Of a DNA stretch of 64,000 nucleotides, positions 44,301 to 54,252 are shown piece after piece. The notes beneath the pieces are model-generated. The model was not told the DNA's origin. It did no database searches and saw only the letters and a list, made by a program, of their open reading frames with translations. The DNA comes from Pictodentalium vernedei. Its lineage: Eukaryota > Mollusca > Scaphopoda > Dentaliida > Dentaliidae. The first letter of the stretch is position 1, and every line of letters starts with the position of its first letter. Location: positions 180,124,927 to 180,188,926 of the forward strand of contig CM062295.1 of the NCBI GenBank assembly GCA_031216915.1, read 5' to 3'. Made by a program: the position numbers and the translations under genes.

Positions 44301-44379
44301 CAATTTAAGGACAACAGAATTACCACTCAAGGAAACAATGTCCAGTTCTTAGACAATGAAAATCTTTTGCGATTGGTGA

Positions 44380-44629
44380 TTAACTGGTAGAGTGCTAGAA
44401 GCCACTATCAGGGCTTCAATATGAAGAGCAGGTACTCCAGCCTAATGGTGCCATATTCTGTGGATGTGCTTCATATTATCTTGGAAGTGAAATTACTTAG
44501 TCTATATTGGTTTGCCTTGTTGCAATTTATGGGAGAGTGCCTCTTGGCACTCTCCAATAAATAGTAACAAGGCAAAGACATGTGAACAAATTTTGATGAC
44601 CAAAAATAACTTAGCACTCTACCAGTTAA
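44380..44629 (+). mobile_element. TTAA-flanked foldback MITE V2
   Basis: TTAACTGGTAGAGTGCT at the left and AGCACTCTACCAGTTAA at the right are perfect 17-bp inverted repeats. A central stem GGGAGAGTGCC-TCTT-GGCACTCTCC lies near 44532-44558. It is the best preserved V copy. Confidence 0.85.
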
Positions 44630-44639
44630 GGTCATGAAA

Positions 44640-45022
44640 ATCTTTTGTGATTAGAGATTAAGGTCATATATTTCAGCAAAATGGCTAATTGCAACAGGAA
44701 CATGCATATAAAGTCAAGTGCAGCAATCAAGAAGTTAAAAAATGTGAAGTTCATGTTGGATTAACAATGGACAGATGACAGACTTTGCTCAGGTGAACTA
44801 ATTTTACTTATAGTCATTTGAGGTCACATATTTCTGCTGAATGGCTATTCGTGACCACAACATGGAGATAAAGTCAAGTTTAGTCAATCATTTATTCACA
44901 TATTGTCCATTTTAGAGGACTTCCACCCCAGCACATTGGTTATCGAATGCTATTTTACCAGTAAGACAAAGCTTGATTACCAAAGTAAACAAGCACTGTT
45001 TCAGTTCTTGGAGGTCCCATGG
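44640..45022 (+). repeat. Dispersed repeat, family S (two partial copies)
   Basis: 44816-45022 matches 13963-14165 well (AACATGGAGATAAAGTCAAG, TTTTAGAGGACTTCCACC). 44640-44730 matches only its first part, so the start of the repeat is duplicated. Confidence 0.6.
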
Positions 45023-45391
45023 GGAAGATGGATAGTTGGGTTGACAAACAGATGAAGAAATGAACAGACAACATTGTTACCATATACCCCTAACCTCCTC
45101 CCACCTTTTGTAAAAGGGGGTAGATATGATATAAAATACTGAATACTTTTTTTACAGGTAGCCAAACAAGGGATGTTTAGAAAAAGTATGGTATTTTTGT
45201 CTCTGTATGCTAGCAGAAGTGTGAGTGGTTTCCAAACGTAGCCAGCAATAAATTAGGAGTGATTCCAAAACAAATGTTTTTTCTAGAAGTGCATGTAACT
45301 TGAATTTTGTCCACTTCATGTATGTCATTATGCAATGAAATCAAAAGAGAAAGGCATGTAAACACTGACATAAACAGCAGTGTCAATGGAA
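45023..45391. other. No recognised feature
   Basis: No exon or element was supported before the family C start at 45392. Confidence 0.4.
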
Positions 45392-46614
45392 GTGTCAATG
45401 ACACTGTAGCTTAACTTGTCTGTGTGTTATGTTTGATGAAAAGGATAATGTTCAATATTTATGAAAGGATTATGAAATAAGACAAGAATTGTGATAATTG
45501 GGAATATGTTAAGTTCTGTATGTGGCCCTCACAGTTAATGTATATCAACAAAAGTTACCAATTTACAGTGAAATTATTCCAAAACGAGTCATCTTATCAA
45601 GTTACAATGAAATCCCTTTATAAATATGGCCTGTAGACAGTGCTAAAGATTTTTAGGCTTTGGGCCTGTGTAGCCATCATGGTTGACCGAGCACAACGAA
45701 AAGGAGACATCCTCATCTAGTTATTATACTGAGTCATCCAACCAAGTTACAATGAAATCCTTTCATAAATATGACCTGTAGTCTGTGCTAAAGTTTTCTG
45801 GGTTCTGGGCTCGGGCAGCCATCATGGTTGAATGATCATGACCAAAAGGGGACGTTCTCATTTAGGCATTATCTGGATCATCCTACCAAGTTACAATGAA
45901 ATCCCTTCATAAATATGACCTACAGACTGTTCTAAAGGTTTTCGGGCCCCTGAAGACATCACAGTTAACCAATCGCGACCAAAAGGGGACATTATCATCT
46001 AGATATTATATGGAATCAACCTACTAAGTTACAATGAAATCCCTCCATAAATACAACCTGTAGACTGTGCTAAAGGTTTTCAGGTTTTGGGCTCCGGCAG
46101 CTGTCATGGCTGAATGATCACAACCAAAAGGGGACATTCTCATCTAGACATTATCTGCAATCATCCTACCAAGTTACAATGAAATTCCTTTCTTAAATAT
46201 GTCCTGTAGACTGTGCTAAAGGTTTTCGGAATTCTGGCCCCTGTAGCCATCACAGTTGACCAATCGCGACCAAAAGGGGACGTCCCTCAATGGAGTCAAC
46301 CTAAACTGTTACAATGAAATCACCCCATAAATACGACCTGTAGACTGTGCTAAAGGTTTTGGGCTCGGGCAGTCGTCACAGTTGACAGATTGCGACCAAA
46401 TAGGGAAAGTCTCATCTAGACATCATACGAAGTCATCCTACCAAGTTACAATGAAATCCCTCCATATTAAATATGACCTGTAGACTGTACTAAAAGTTTT
46501 GGGGTTTTGGGCTTGGGCAGCCATCACACTTGACAGATCATGACCAAAAGTGGACATTTTCTCATCTAGATATTATACCGAGGCATCCTACCATTACGTG
46601 TACACTCCATATAA

Positions 46615-46672
46615 AACCGCACTTCGAGTACCCCACTTTTTGTGTAGAAAAGTGGGGTACCCAAGTGCGGTT
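46615..46672. repeat. Hairpin next to the left TIR
   Basis: AACCGCACTTCGAGTACCCC ACTTTT (46615-46640) and 46648-46672 pair with one small bulge around a seven-base loop. The right end of the element has no counterpart. Confidence 0.85.
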
Positions 46673-46902
46673 AGGAGAGAAGCATTACATAATTAATTAG
46701 TGCTCGATGAGAAATTTCTTCCAGAGTCTGAACCTGATTAATAATATTTGTCTTCAGTCAGCGAATTTCTAAAACCTGCATTTCATAAAATAATGACATA
46801 AAAATACTATATCTGTCTCTTCCAGATCATTGTACCCCGGAATAATGTCCGATTTTAAACAATTCGCCCAGTATTTTTCGAGATATTGAACTTGTTTCCG
46901 TA

Positions 46903-47022
46903 TTAAAATAAAATGTTTTGCCGATATGTCATTTGGATTCCCCCTGTATAGTTAAAGGTAAGTTTGTCGCCATCGAACATGATCTTGTCCACCTTCATCC
47001 TCGAAACAGTTCGTCGAGACAT
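46903..47022 (-). other. Short open frame, 39 codons
   Basis: It starts MSRRTVSRMKVDKIMFDG and then KLTFNYTGGIQMTYRQN, with an AAAAATG start context, and ends at TAA. Composition is protein-like, but no family is recognised and it may be chance. Confidence 0.25.
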
Positions 47023-47580
47023 TTTTAAATAAAATTACCAAATAGAGGAAGTATTTTAAAATAAAACGTATTTTGTGCGTTGTTAAGTTTTTTAGAACAA
47101 TCACGTGACAGTCTCGGCAATACATCCTGTCTTTACGAAGTGCGGCCCCTGTTTTTCAGACTCGGGATCATTACGAACCCGGCATTTGATTTAATATCAT
47201 TGCAGATAAGCTGCTTCACGTTTACCTCAGTAATTATTTTGACGAACTAAATTGAGAATGGAACAGAATTAATCAATAAATCCATCCACTCCTTCCGGCC
47301 ATTTTCATAATAACTCGGGCGGATTTTTCAAATTAAGTTCAGTCTTCGGAATCATGAAATTTTAGAAGCAAGGGACGGACGAATCATGGCCTACGGTAAA
47401 CAAATTTATAGTGCAGTATAGGAAGTGGATTGATACTAAGACACACACGATGGGATTTTCTTGTCATCTTCCAATATCTGAAAAAAGGCATGAAAAATTG
47501 GTGGCGTCACTGGGGGCCGTGGGGGTAGGCATTTGCCCCTTAAACATAGATTTTGCCCACATTTGCTTCCCACGTCCATA

Positions 47581-47593
47581 ACACACACACACA

Positions 47594-47634
<41 letters not shown>

Positions 47635-47643
47635 CCCCCCCCC
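47581..47643. repeat. (AC)n(TC)n microsatellite with C run
   Basis: The AC and TC tracts run together and are followed by CCCCCCCC. Translated frames (Leu-Ser repeats) are artefacts. Confidence 0.95.
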
Positions 47644-47802
47644 CAACCCTGGCATATTCACGCCTCCCGTGAGTCAGAGATCGACAGTATGGTTTCTCCA
47701 CTTTTAAATCTGATCCGCCGTGCCTGGAAAAATTCTCCCTTAACATTTTATATATTTTCCTTTTTTTACAGCTTGCGGCCCTCATTGACGGCGGAGGGGG
47801 GC

Positions 47803-48095
47803 ATTCCAATGAGGGGCCATAAACTGTCCCTGAGACAAAATATGGAAATTCACTATAGCCCTACATCCAACGCCAATGGCCGAATTTGGCCAGCACTCAG
47901 GCTATACAAAAATCTGCATTCAAATTTTATTATGTTTAAGTTTTTGTTTCAAAAACATGGCTTATGACCCTTCATTGGAACGAGCTAGTGGATATTGAGT
48001 CGTTCCATTGAGGGGTCCCAAGCTCTGTTTTGAGACAAAAAATTTCAAATTTTTAGTTGTTATTAAAGAATTTATCTTGCAAGTGCCACCTGGTC
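47803..48095. mobile_element. Degraded foldback family W copy W3
   Basis: CCAATGGCCGAATTTGGCCAGC, TTCAAAAACATGGCTTATGA, TTCATTGGAACGAGCTAG, then TCGTTCCATTGAGGGG and TTTTGAGACAAAAAAT follow the W1 order. An extra half copy precedes it at 47803-47850. It is nested in the TIR element, so it is younger than or carried by it. Confidence 0.65.
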
Positions 48096-49386
48096 CTGTT
48101 GGGCGGTGGAGACTATTGGATCACCGGGTTTATCTTCCTAGCATTTGGTACGTTTTTTCTTGGAAATAGTATGTTTATTTTTGTGGCTGGAAACTGGGTA
48201 GACTGATAACATTTTGGCTAGACGCTGTCGTATGTATGTTGGTGTTTTGGTAATAATAATTCTCCCCAGCCAGCATGGGTTTCTTTTCAATAGATGCGTC
48301 AAATGCTTCGGGCCTTTGACAGATAATGTAAATTAGCCTTAGAAAAGGTGTTGAAAATATGACACACCAGTATACAATTAAGCTCAATTTGTTACTTCTG
48401 TTCAGTGGCGTGTTAAATTAAATCCTTTGTTTGTTGTTAATCCCGAAGAAAATGTTAAAAGAAACAAAACACTTGCTGTGTATAATCATATCACATCCCC
48501 AAATATACAAATATTCACAGGGAAACATTTTTAAAATCTCCTGAAATTTAGTGCTTGCGCGGTCTCGAGTCCAATGATATTAGCTACAAATACGAGACTT
48601 CATTAGTTGAAACTTTAGATATTTAGAGCTTATCACATTTCGGTTCAGAATCAGAATGTTTTTTTCAACAACAATGACCTCGATTAAGCGAGTTCAGACT
48701 ATTTTATGTCATGTAAATCCAATAGAGGGAAGAGCCACACTGCATCACAGGATCGTCAAAATTCGCATTTTTTGTCAAGATTTATTAGAACACAAAACAT
48801 GAATTATTGGACCGATTTTCGCATTTAAAGGATTTTTTTAATACAGAAAATTCCCCACAAAAATATTTCAGGCACAGAAAAAGGATTTAGTGAAGAGAAC
48901 TTATTATGTAAATTGCGAGGTGTTTTCCCAATCAACACTGATTAATGAGTAAATACCTGATGTTATATAATCATGCATAACACACTCAGTCGATATTGGG
49001 ATATTTTTTTATATGGAGTGTACACGTAATGCCAAGTTACAATGAAATTCATTCATACATACGACCTGTAGACTGTGCTAATGTTTTTTGGGGTTTTGGG
49101 CTCGGGTAGCCATCACGGTTGACCAATCATGACCAAAAGGGGTCGTTCTCATCTAGACATGACCTCAAACCTGTATATGAAATTTTGTGACGATCGGATA
49201 AGAACTATGGGGTGTAGCCTGTGCTAAAGGAAAATGTGAACAGACTCACAGACTAACAGACTCACAGACCAACAGACTTCTTCACGTGTGATGGCAATAG
49301 CTTATCTTGACTTTGTCAAGTTAAGCTAATAAATGATCAACAGTTTTATTTGGAAAGAGTTATAGAATTATTTCTGTGACAGATAG

Positions 49387-49710
49387 GTTTTGCTTTCTTA
49401 CAGTTGTCTAAGATAAAATATGTAGTGATATTCTGGAAAGATATTTATTATGCAAGTGATTGCAAACATTTTTTGACAGAAATTCTCAAAAAATTTACAA
49501 AAAATGAAATGAAGACTTGTGATGAAGGTCATTTCCTCAAATGCAATTTCTATGCAGAGTATTTCTGTTCGTTGAGTGCTCAGTTTGACAAATATTTAAC
49601 TCAGTCATTGATGCAGAACAAAAAAAATCGAATCTATTCGATTGCGATTTTGATGTAATACAACAGGTTCTCAGCAATGATGAACAGAATAGTGAGCAGG
49701 GAGAATCGTA
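49387..49710 (+). pseudogene. Exon-like fragment of unknown gene
   Basis: GTTTTGCTTTCTTACAG (ending 49402) is a good 3' splice site. After it a frame reads LSKIKYVVIFWKDIYYASDC..HFLTEILKKFTK, EMKTCDEGHFLKCNFYAEYF and AQFDKYLTQS. Near an A8 run (49620-49627) the protein-like reading moves to another frame, ending DFDVIQQVLSNDEQNSEQG and a stop near 49710. This looks like the last exon of a gene with one frameshift, or a processed fragment. The family is not recognised. Confidence 0.4.
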
Positions 49711-49821
49711 AAATCTGAGCAGCTGTTTCTAGTCAAGTGTGTCTAAACATATATTTAACACTTTGAAACTGAAGTTGAGTCAATTTGCAGATGATGTAAT
49801 GCAGATGATACTCTGTCACAA

Positions 49822-50069
49822 GCTAGAAAATAAGCAGACTGTCATCTGCAAAATGAGGTCTCCAGAGGGTGAATTTAGTGATGCTACCTTGTATAGCAGG
49901 GTAGCATCACTACATTTACCCTCTGTGAACCTCAGTCTGAATCAGGGCCTCAAACCTAAACAGAAAGAGGTACCCAGAGGATAAATTGGCCCACTGTATG
50001 GGATAGCATGATCAAATTCACCTTCTGGGAACCTCATTCTGCAAATGCCAGGCTGCTTATTTTCAGGCC
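49822..50069 (+). mobile_element. MITE, family U copy 3
   Basis: Inverted ends (GAAAATAAGCAGACTGTCAT / CAGGCTGCTTATTTTC), palindromic core GTGATGCTACCTTGTATAGC AGGGTAGCATCAC and the GAGGTACCCAGAGGATAAAT word are present. It is the most complete U copy. Confidence 0.8.
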
Positions 50070-50324
50070 TGCTCTGTCACTGATTGTCTGGATACTAGTG
50101 AGCAGGGATAGTTACAAAATCTAAGCAGTTGTTTTTAGTCAAGTGTAATATGCCTCATGAATGACAAGAAATAACCTGCTAGGCCATAAAACCTGACACA
50201 TTGTGATTTAATAAATTGAGTCTCATTTCCCAGATCGGAATGAGTTAACCCCATGCCGAACAATAGTTGGAAACCAAACCCAAATCTGTCCTAAAATGGG
50301 GAACAATTGTCAAGGTTGGGAGTG

Positions 50325-50470
50325 TGGCAGCTCAGTGGTTAGAGCTCACTGAGCACATTCCAATCAGGGGTCGTAAGCCATGATTTTGACGCAAAAATGA
50401 AAACATTTTTAGTCATTCAAAAATTTTGCTTGCCAGTGTCGTCTCCTTTTCATGTTAGATGAAGGGTTAA
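50325..50470 (+). repeat. SINE head fragment and W half copy
   Basis: GGGAGTGTGGCAGCTCAGTGG (50328) is a SINE start. From about 50355 it becomes CATTCCAATCAGGGGTCGTA and ends GAAGGGTTAA, the right half of W1. The last TTAA (50467-50470) is also the first of V5. Confidence 0.6.
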
Positions 50471-50638
50471 CTGACCGAGTGCTACATTATTCTCCAAAGG
50501 TGATTAGTATACTACATGACAATTTTTTTCAAAGATACCACGATACCAGCAACAGGAGACCTATTTTAGCTAGAATTTGTTGGCTTTCAGCACTTTCAGT
50601 AGAGCCATGATAGTGGTTTCTAGCACTCAACTGGTTAA
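50467..50638 (-). mobile_element. Foldback element V5 (decayed)
   Basis: TTAACTGACCGAGTGCTA at the left and TAGCACTCAACTGGTTAA at the right are inverted. GAGCCATGATAGTGGTTTC is the reverse of the V left interior. The central stem is lost. Confidence 0.6.
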
Positions 50639-50742
50639 ATAACTAAAATTACTATTTTTCCTTCCAACAGCTGCTTATGATCTTCAGCTGAAGGCACATA
50701 ACAACCTTAAGAGATAGCTCTGCCAAAGCAAGATATTAGGAA

Positions 50743-50957
50743 TTATCCCTTGGCAGGCTGATGTACATATATCAAAATTTTCAGGCTCCATTTTTGGCCA
50801 TAATGCAACTTGGAATTGAATCATTTCAGTTTTGTTTGACAGAGGTCACTGACATCCGTCAAACAAAAGTAAATTGGTTAAATTTCTAGTTGCATCATGG
50901 GAAGAATTTGCTGTTTGAAATTTCAAAGTATTTTGACCACTGTGTGCAGAGTGTTAA
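50743..50957 (-). mobile_element. TTAA-type foldback element X2
   Basis: The right end GTGTGCAGAGTGTTAA and the left TTATCCCTTGGCAGGC are loosely inverted. The inner stem AGTTTTGTTTGACAGAG / ATCCGTCAAACAAAAGT and paired ATAATGCAACTTGGAATT / AATTTCTAGTTGCATCAT follow. X1 at 15662 matches the right half reversed. Confidence 0.55.
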
Positions 50958-50965
50958 AAAGTGTT

Positions 50966-51339
50966 TTCCAAGTGGTTCATAAGGTTCGGCACAGGCCCTA
51001 TTCCCAATGCAATTTAGTTTCCTTATTTTTCCAATTAACATCCATTAATTCCCAATTCCCTTACTTGTAATAAATATTTAGCCTCATGGCAAATAGTAAT
51101 AACAGGAAGTGACTGAAACAAATATTCAAAATTCCCATTACCCTTTCCAGGGAATGTGATGTTTCCAATTTAGATTTCCAATTGAATATTCATTTCTTCA
51201 ATTTTTATGCAAAGTTGTGGTTTGAAATGGAGAGAAGTGATATATTTTCAAAGAGTAAAAAATATATTCATTCATCAAGATTGCTTCAAAATACAGAAGG
51301 CAACTGACACATTCATTGCCAAGGTCAATATGGTTGGCC
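50966..51339. other. No recognised feature
   Basis: Repeated TTCCAATT words occur, but no exon or element end. Confidence 0.4.
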
Positions 51340-51900
51340 AACAGATCCTTCTTGGCGATTTTCTTTCCTTAACCTGTTGATCTGTTGTTAAGTGACCGAT
51401 TCTTGGAAATGTCAAAGATCCTTCTAGTAGATTTTCTTTCTTTAGCCTGTTGATCTGCTGTTTTGTGACCCATTCTTGGGAATGTCAAAGATCATTCTAG
51501 AAAATTTTTCTTTCCTTAACTTGTTGATATGCTGTAACATGACCCATTTTAGGACAAATACCAAAGATCATTCTTGGAAATTTTCTTTCCTTAACTTGTT
51601 GATATGTTCTTGCATGACCCACTTTTGGAAATATCAAAGATCATTCTTGGAAATTTTCTTTCCTTAACCTGGTGATATACTGTCACGTAACCCATTTATG
51701 GAAATATCTGAACTTGTTAATATGTTGTTACGTGACCCATTTTTGGAAATATCAAAAATCATTCTTGAAAATGTTCTTTCCTTAACTTGTTGATATGACG
51801 TTATGTCACCCATTTTTGGAAAATATCAAAGATCATTCTCAGAAATTATATTTCCTTAACTTGTTGATATGCCATTATGTCACACAATCTTGGAAATAGC
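51340..51900 (+). repeat. Tandem array, about 75-bp unit
   Basis: AAAGATCATTCTTGGAAATT, TCTTTCCTTAACTTGTTGAT and GTGACCCATTTTTGG recur seven to eight times (51488, 51563 and 51638 are 75 apart). Open frames follow the repeat and are not genes. Confidence 0.85.
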
Positions 51901-52026
51901 TCTGAGAATCCTCTCCAATGCTGTGTCACATACCAACGTTTTCATCACTAAAAGAAGGGACACTCTTACAGAGAATTAGAACAGTCAGCAAACTTCCTTT
52001 GATTAGTTAGCAAATTTTCTCATTTG

Positions 52027-52330
52027 AAAGGAATTCAATTTAATGTTGTCTTATATTGGTGCATTTAACACATATATGAAATATAAAAGCCACAGCATAG
52101 TGGTGGAAGCCTCCCTTCATGTACAGCAAAACAGGTCAGAAATTTTCTAAATGTCCGGCTAAGGGTAAATGTTGTCTTATATTGATGTATTTAACACATA
52201 TATGAAATATAAAAGCCACAGCGTACCGGTGATAGCCTCCACTAATGTATACCAAAACAGGTCAGAAATTTTTTAAGCCCTAAAAAGGTCCAAACGTACA
52301 AAAAAAAGTCTAATACTGCATATGTCAAAA
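52027..52330 (+). repeat. Family F repeat, copy 2
   Basis: TTGTCTTATATTG.TG.ATTTAACACATATAT and AAAAGCCACAGC occur twice, about 130 bp apart, as in 36668-37250. Confidence 0.65.
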
Positions 52331-52841
52331 ATCCTCGAAAAATTAAAACTTTTTAGTAAATTTTGTTTCTTAACATACCTACCACAATTGTTTACCATTG
52401 GCTGTAACATAAGTGCAAGCCCTACTTCAGAACTAACTCAAGCTTTTAGAAACTTTTCCAAACAAGCTGGAAAAGTACTAGAGTGCAAAATCCCGAAAAA
52501 GATTGAAAAAAGGGTCGAGCGAGACCAGCGCTCGAAATTACAGGTACTCTCTCTGCACACCTCTTGCATTTACCGAGTGCATTCGCAACAACCGTGACGT
52601 CAATTCCGTATTTCTGCCAACGAGAAGTTTGTGATTTAGTGAGGAGGCATCGAGGGTGGGTCTCCGATAAACAATTGTGGTAGGTATGAGGAGGAGGTGA
52701 ATCACATAACCAATACCAACAAGAGTAGCAGAAAGAAAAGCAAGGAGGGCAGAGAACAATAGCGAAACCTGTAATGAAGATAGAGAGAAGGCACCTGAAA
52801 AAAACAAGGCTGAGTGAAGCACAACCTCGATAAAAACAATT
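52331..52841. other. Possible DIRS 3' region
   Basis: The stretch lies 3' of the recombinase frame. CGAGCG-AGACCAG-CGCTCG near 52516-52534 is a small hairpin. I could not place the split or inverted terminal repeats that DIRS elements carry, so the element end is unknown. A frame at 52322-52597 is unassigned. Confidence 0.35.
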
Positions 52842-53789
52842 TTAACGAGGGTGCACAACAGCCTGAGCAGCAACGAGAGGGCCTAAAGAATAAAGGTCCT
52901 CAGATTGCTGCTGAAGGTGGTGGAGATAAAAGGAGGAGAAGGTAGAAGCATTCCTCCAGTAAGCCGCATTCATAACATCCCGGAGCGAAACAGAATTGGA
53001 GAATGCCCAGGATGTAGAAATGGCACAAACCTCATGAGCATTAAACCGGTTCGAAACAAGATCCGACGCAGACAAGCGTGAATAAGCCAGCTTGATTGCA
53101 AGACAGATCCAACTGGAAATAGAATGGGAAGAGATAGACTGCCTCTTAGGAATGAGAGACAGAAAGAATCTCTTCCGACCCCTCCTAATGAACTGAGTGC
53201 GAGTAATGTAAGTCTTGATCGCACAAACAGGAGAAAGAAGAGGTCTCCGGCCATCGACAGCATGGAGAGCCCGAATGCAGATGGGAGGAGGTAGTGAATC
53301 AGGAAGTTGATTTTTAGCCAGAAAAGAGCAATCAGTAGTGAAGGTGACACTGTTTGCCTCATTTCTGAAGAAGGAAAAATCAACAGATAGCGCATGAAGC
53401 TCACTGACTCGTTGAGCAGAAGCAAACGCTAGAAGAAAAGCTGTCTTATAGGTGAGAAAATGCATATCGGTCTCAGATAAAGGCTCGAATGGCGCCCCCT
53501 CCAAACAGTGCAACACCCATGCCAAGTTCCACTTGGGTGTAAGATGCAAAACTCGAGGCCTCTTCAAAGAAAAGTACCGAAAGAGTTTGGAGAGAAAAAG
53601 ATTACGACCGATGCACTGCTTTCCCACATAAGAGAAAGTATCAGACAGCACAGACCGATAGCCCTTACTTGTAATAGGCTGGAGGCCCTTGGAGTCAAAA
53701 AGGTATACCAGAAAATCTGCAATTTGAGTGATTGACGGATCACGGTAATTCATATTGTGATCTGCACACCAGCGGCAGAAAACCTTTCA
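52842..53789 (-). pseudogene. DIRS tyrosine recombinase
   Basis: The frame opens after a TGA at about 53789 with KVFCRWCADHN. From the Met at 53753 it runs 303 residues. In Met numbering, the box I arginine is R115 (ASAQRVSELHAL), the box II histidine is H240 (NAHEVCAIS) and the nucleophile is Y276 (TFSSFYLHHL). The second arginine expected three residues after H240 is Cys, codon TGT at 53025-53027, one C-to-T change from CGT. A recombinase without that arginine should not cleave. The frame is otherwise intact, which suggests fairly recent death. The role would be to integrate the circular cDNA. Confidence 0.85.
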
Positions 53790-54252
53790 CTTCGTAGCAT
53801 GTCATGCCAATGGAATGTCGCCGCGATGCAGAAATGCACTCCACTGATCGTCTCGAAAAACCTCTACGTCGGAGACTGGACCTGATAAAAGACAGGCGTG
53901 AAGGAACAGGCTCGCCAGGTTGTTGTGATACTTCCTGGGATGACCCTGGGAAAGAAGATCGCGACATAGAGGTAGATGAATCGGCCGATCTGCCAACAGA
54001 GGAGAGACAGAGATGCGATCAGAATGATCCTGCAACTGCAAGCATGAATCTTCGCTAATACTTGAGGAAGAATCGGTGCAGGAGGGAAGGCATAGCCGAT
54101 CTAACCTGCCCAGTCCAGGGACAGAGCGTCCACTGCAAAAGCCAGAGGATCTGGACAGGGGGAGACAAAGGTCTCTACCTGATGATTCCAGCGAGTAGCG
54201 AAAAGGTCGACCTGAGGACGACCCCACTGCTCGCAAATCACCTGAAACACTG
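53790..54252 (-). pseudogene. DIRS linker between RNase H and recombinase
   Basis: WGRPQVDLFATRWNHQVETF and CPDPLAFAVDALSLDWAG (54130-54250) match the segment that follows RNase H in DIRS polyproteins. A frame change occurs near 54110. Then a Ser/Arg-rich stretch leads to the recombinase. Confidence 0.7.

Larger units (their letters stand above)
46592..49031. mobile_element. 2.44-kb element with 25-bp TIRs
   Basis: CATTACGTGTACACTCCATA (46592 on) is matched by its reverse complement ending at 49031; identity covers 25 bp. The flanks are the two parts of a family C repeat word, so the insertion borders are exact to within one or two bases. Target duplication is at most about 2 bp. No transposase is recognisable. 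Contents include a hairpin near the left end, a 39-codon frame, a microsatellite and a W-type palindrome. It is probably a non-autonomous DNA transposon of unassigned superfamily. Confidence 0.8.
45392..49329 (+). mobile_element. Family C copy 3, split by a TIR element
   Basis: It starts GTGTCAATGACACTGTAGCT (45392) and ends GTCAAGTTAAGCTAAT (49329). The left part holds about seven units of 145 bp. Sequence breaks inside the word CCTACCAAGTTAC at 46592 and resumes at 49032. Without the insert the copy is about 1.5 kb. Confidence 0.8.

Noticed and set aside
47533..47967. 144-codon frame with Leu-Ser repeats
   Set aside because: It runs through the (AC)n(TC)n microsatellite and a decayed W element.
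53802..54236. Arg/Ser-rich 144-codon minus frame taken as a gene
   Set aside because: It is the linker of the DIRS polyprotein in a shifted frame.
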